Part shown: piece after piece, positions 7,105 through 9,190 of the stretch
How the letters are laid out: every line of letters starts with the position of its first letter
How positions within the stretch are numbered: the stretch's first letter is position 1
Assembly (NCBI GenBank): GCA_945860325.1
Contig: CAMARL010000066.1
Span: 1-9,190, forward strand
Direction: 5' to 3'
Length of the DNA: 9,190 nt
Source of the DNA: Spirosoma fluviale
Lineage (GTDB): Bacteria > Bacteroidota > Bacteroidia > Cytophagales > Spirosomataceae
Notes under the pieces: model-generated
Told to the model about the DNA's origin: nothing
Database searches by the model: none
The model's input: only the letters and a program-made list of their open reading frames with translations
Made by a program: the position numbers and the translations under genes

Positions 7105-8023
7105 AGGGTAAAAATTGGTTTAAATGATTTCTGGCTGATCTAATGGCTTTTACGATATCATCATCTGAGCCTTCATAGGCTTTGTCTTCCACTTCAATCA
7201 CGATGGGTCCACGGTACCTGACATCATTTAAAGCGCTGATAAATGAACCCCAATTAATATCTCCTAATCCGGGGATTTTAGGGGAATGATATTCTAAAGG
7301 ATTGGCTAAAATCCCTACTTGGTTCAGTTTGTCATGATACACTTTAACATCCTTCAGGTGAATGTGATGTAATTTTTCCTTGTAGGCATAAATAGGGTAT
7401 AGGTAATCCATCATTTGCCAAACCATGTGGGATGGGTCATAATTTAGTCCAAAATTGTTTGAAGGGATGATGCTGAACAATTGGTCCCATATTTTAGGCG
7501 TGGTAGCCAAGTTTTTTCCCCCAGGCCATTCGTCATCAGAAAAAAACATGGGGCAATTTTCAATGCCAATTTTAATATGAAGACTGTCGGCTAGGTCAAT
7601 AATTTCAGGCCAGACCTCTTTAAATTTTGAAATATTGTAATCGATATTTTTGGTGAAATCTCGCCCTATAAAAGTATTGACATTTCCGATGCCTAGAACG
7701 GATGCCGCTTTTATGACTTTTTTTATGTGGTTTCTGAAGAATGAAGCCTGTTTTTCATCAGGGTCCATCGGGTTTGGATAGTACCCTAAAGCAGAAATTT
7801 TAACGGGTTGATTGGCTAATTTGTCTTTGAGAGCCAACAATTCATCATGACTTAGCGCATCTATCGATATATGTGAAACGCCAGCATATCTTCTGGTATC
7901 TGCATTTTCACTCGGCCAGCACATCACTTCTACACAGGCAAAATGTTCTTTTTGGGCAAATGCTAATACCTCATCTAAATTTTTATTGGGTAAAATAGCT
8001 GAAACAAAGCCAAGGTCTAGCAT
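7103..8023 (-). CDS. Sugar phosphate isomerase/epimerase (xylose isomerase-like TIM barrel)
   Basis: A 306-residue protein with no signal peptide, so probably cytoplasmic. It belongs to the same broad superfamily as the exported barrel at 4071-4967 but to a different branch. Likely divalent metal ligands are E155 (IGIENC), D196 (LNYDPSH), H222 (HHIHLKDV) and E277 (VIEVED), the usual Glu-Asp-His-Glu set of D-tagatose 3-epimerase-like and inosose dehydratase-like enzymes. PGLGDINW (251-258) is another family signature. The expected chemistry is isomerisation or epimerisation of a sugar or keto-polyol; the substrate is not assignable. Its ATG follows the stop of the TMEM220-like gene by a single base (TAA-G-ATG), which suggests translational coupling in the three-gene operon. 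No clear Shine-Dalgarno is seen. Length is normal for the family. Confidence 0.9.
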   Translation of the reverse strand: MLDLGFVSAILPNKNLDEVLAFAQKEHFACVEVMCWPSENADTRRYAGVSHISIDALSHDELLALKDKLANQPVKISALGYYPNPMDPDEKQASFFRNHIKKVIKAASVLGIGNVNTFIGRDFTKNIDYNISKFKEVWPEIIDLADSLHIKIGIENCPMFFSDDEWPGGKNLATTPKIWDQLFSIIPSNNFGLNYDPSHMVWQMMDYLYPIYAYKEKLHHIHLKDVKVYHDKLNQVGILANPLEYHSPKIPGLGDINWGSFISALNDVRYRGPIVIEVEDKAYEGSDDDIVKAIRSARNHLNQFLP

Positions 8024-8024
8024 C

Positions 8025-8384
8025 TTATTTTTTTAGGTTTAATACATAATAAATACCATAAGAGAACGAGGCAATCCAAATGCCTACCGCCTCGCGAGCC
8101 AATTCTTGGTTCATTGTTTTCATACTAAGTCCGTCCGTTATAAAGCCTTCCCAGGCAGTCATTTCTGACCATATTTGTATACCGGCGGTGGCTGATAAAA
8201 TAAATAATACGATTAATAATTCTGAATTCGTTTTGTTTCGGAAGGCCTGAATAGATACATAGGTGGCAACACCATAGATGGGAACCCACAAGATGGGATC
8301 GGGGTCATTTAATTGCCAATAAGCAAATAAGGCAAAAACGACTGCGAATAGTGCGCCAAGAAATTTTTGTAGTTTTTCCATCAT
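8025..8384 (-). CDS. TMEM220-family integral membrane protein
   Basis: A 119-residue protein with four predicted membrane helices, at about 7-24, 30-47, 54-71 and 99-115. QLNDPDP (24-30) between helices 1 and 2, with WVPIYG, is the signature of the TMEM220 family (Pfam Tmemb_220), which also occurs in vertebrates and has no established biochemical function. The conserved polar residues near EMTAWEG and REAVG (97-101) also fit. The second gene of the minus-strand operon, it begins 5 bp after the TPR lipoprotein stop and abuts the isomerase start. The ORF opens with two consecutive Met codons (8384 and 8381), and either could be the start. Family call good; function unknown. Confidence 0.84.
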   Translation of the reverse strand: MMEKLQKFLGALFAVVFALFAYWQLNDPDPILWVPIYGVATYVSIQAFRNKTNSELLIVLFILSATAGIQIWSEMTAWEGFITDGLSMKTMNQELAREAVGIWIASFSYGIYYVLNLKK

Positions 8385-8389
8385 AATAA

Positions 8390-9103
8390 TTATTTACATA
8401 GGTTTTTTAGTGCATCTTTTGCACCAGGATAATTTAATTTATTCGCTTGATTAAATGCTAAGCAAGACTTTTCGAAGTTATTTTTTTTGTAATAACTAAG
8501 TCCCAAAGCATAATAGGACTTTCCATATTCTGAATTTAATGAAATAGTTTGCTCAAAATCTAAAATAGCTGAATCTAATTTGTCTTCTTGGAAATAGAGG
8601 TTTCCTCGGTTGTAAAAGGCATTAATTTCTCTTGGGTTTAATTTTATGCTGGTTTTGAAATCTTCTTTGGAAAGGTCGATTTGATGTAATGCAGCTCGAA
8701 TAATTCCTCTTTGTAAATATCCGGCACTTGAATCAGGGGCAATTTTGATTGCTTTTTCTATTGGATTTACTGCATCTTTCCACGCATTTTTTTCCATAAA
8801 TGCTGCGGCTAAGTTTAATTGGCCCAAGTAATTAGATGGTTTTAAGTCGACCGATTTCTGATAATCAAGAATGGCTTCCTCCATTTTTTTTTCTTGAAAA
8901 TTGATTACACCTCGTAAATTATAGGCTTCTGAATAACCTGGATTTTTTTCAAGTGCTTTTTCAATAGCTTCTCTGGCCGTAATTAAATCACCTTTTTTCA
9001 TTCGAGCTTTCGCTTCTTCAAACCATGACTCTGCTGAACTTGAACATCCTAGGGCTAGAATATTCGAAATGATGAACAAAATAATATAACTGCCTAGGCG
9101 CAT
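8390..9103 (-). CDS. TPR-repeat lipoprotein
   Basis: A 237-residue protein with a lipoprotein signal peptide: hydrophobic residues 6-19 and a lipobox LALGC with Cys20 as the lipid-accepting residue, followed by a Ser-rich SSSAES tail. It is therefore probably anchored to an envelope membrane facing the periplasm. The rest is about six tetratricopeptide repeats of 34 residues, starting near 25, 58, 92, 126, 160 and 194, with typical alanine/glycine and tyrosine positions (for example AYNLRGVINFQEKKMEEAIL and AFYNRGNLYFQEDKLDSAIL). TPR stacks mediate protein contacts; no enzymatic motif is visible. It is the first gene of the operon. An AAAAAGGA Shine-Dalgarno ends 6 bases before the ATG, which supports this start. 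Confidence 0.9.
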   Translation of the reverse strand: MRLGSYIILFIISNILALGCSSSAESWFEEAKARMKKGDLITAREAIEKALEKNPGYSEAYNLRGVINFQEKKMEEAILDYQKSVDLKPSNYLGQLNLAAAFMEKNAWKDAVNPIEKAIKIAPDSSAGYLQRGIIRAALHQIDLSKEDFKTSIKLNPREINAFYNRGNLYFQEDKLDSAILDFEQTISLNSEYGKSYYALGLSYYKKNNFEKSCLAFNQANKLNYPGAKDALKNLCK

Positions 9104-9190
9104 AAGAAATCCTTTTTATAAAGGTATTAATGAGAATGCAAATTATCCATTATTATTTTGAAAAAAGCAGGTTTTATGCCATATTTGCAA
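9104..9190 (-). promoter_or_regulatory. Upstream region of the TPR operon, with SD hairpin
   Basis: This 87-bp region must hold the operon promoter; I see no convincing full -33/-7 pair on the minus strand. TACCTTTA (complement of 9119-9126) matches the -7 consensus partly but overlaps the ribosome site. On the transcript, CCTTT (9124-9120) can pair with AAAGG (9115-9111) around a 4-base loop, and that AAAGG is the Shine-Dalgarno of the TPR gene. The pairing is only 5 bp and may be weak. Confidence 0.3.
9157..9187 (+). promoter_or_regulatory. Candidate Bacteroidota-type promoter pointing rightward
   Basis: TTTG (9157-9160) and CATATTTG (9180-9187) are separated by 19 bases, which fits the Bacteroidota sigma pattern TTTG-N19-21-TAnnTTTG with five of six fixed -7 positions matching. 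It points out of the window toward a probable divergent gene that is not visible here. Confidence 0.35.

Noticed and set aside
1..9190. CRISPR array, tRNA, rRNA, insertion sequence or phage remnant
   Set aside because: No regularly spaced repeats, cloverleaf, rRNA motif, terminal inverted repeats or transposase/integrase signature was found by reading both strands.

Overview
The window looks like chromosomal DNA from a member of the Bacteroidota, most likely a Cytophagales-type bacterium. The evidence is indirect: moderately AT-rich DNA, tight gene packing, few Shine-Dalgarno sites, secreted proteins whose signal peptides end in AQ, and the protein families present. I see no rRNA, tRNA, CRISPR array, insertion sequence, phage gene or origin. 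This is mostly housekeeping and accessory metabolism, not an obvious defence or mobile island.

Plus strand, 1-7036. The window opens inside a pyruvate carboxylase gene (pyc) whose first roughly 190 codons lie upstream. Its 3' end is unusual: after the biotinyl domain the frame runs through an 11-residue linker into a complete gamma-glutamylcyclotransferase-like (GGCT/AIG2/YtfP) domain. Three bases later comes a secreted GDPD/PI-PLC-like phosphodiesterase. Next are a Tat-exported sugar phosphate isomerase/epimerase-like TIM barrel, a TetA-like major facilitator transporter, and, after a 92-bp AT-rich gap, a secreted LolA-like protein.

The plus and minus gene groups converge at 7037-7102. The gap holds an 18-bp perfect hairpin with T-tracts on both strands, a bidirectional terminator placed one base from the minus-strand stop codon.

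Minus strand, 9103-7103. A compact three-gene operon runs leftward: a TPR lipoprotein, a TMEM220-family membrane protein, and a cytoplasmic sugar phosphate isomerase/epimerase, with gaps of 5 and 1 bp. The last 87 bp are a promoter region, with a plausible Bacteroidota-type promoter also pointing rightward out of the window.

How the genes work together: Pyc would replenish oxaloacetate. The phosphodiesterase, the two TIM-barrel proteins and the transporter suggest handling of polyol, sugar or phosphodiester compounds in the envelope and cytoplasm, but no shared pathway can be proved from the sequence. The strongest candidate for something not well described is the pyruvate carboxylase-GGCT fusion.
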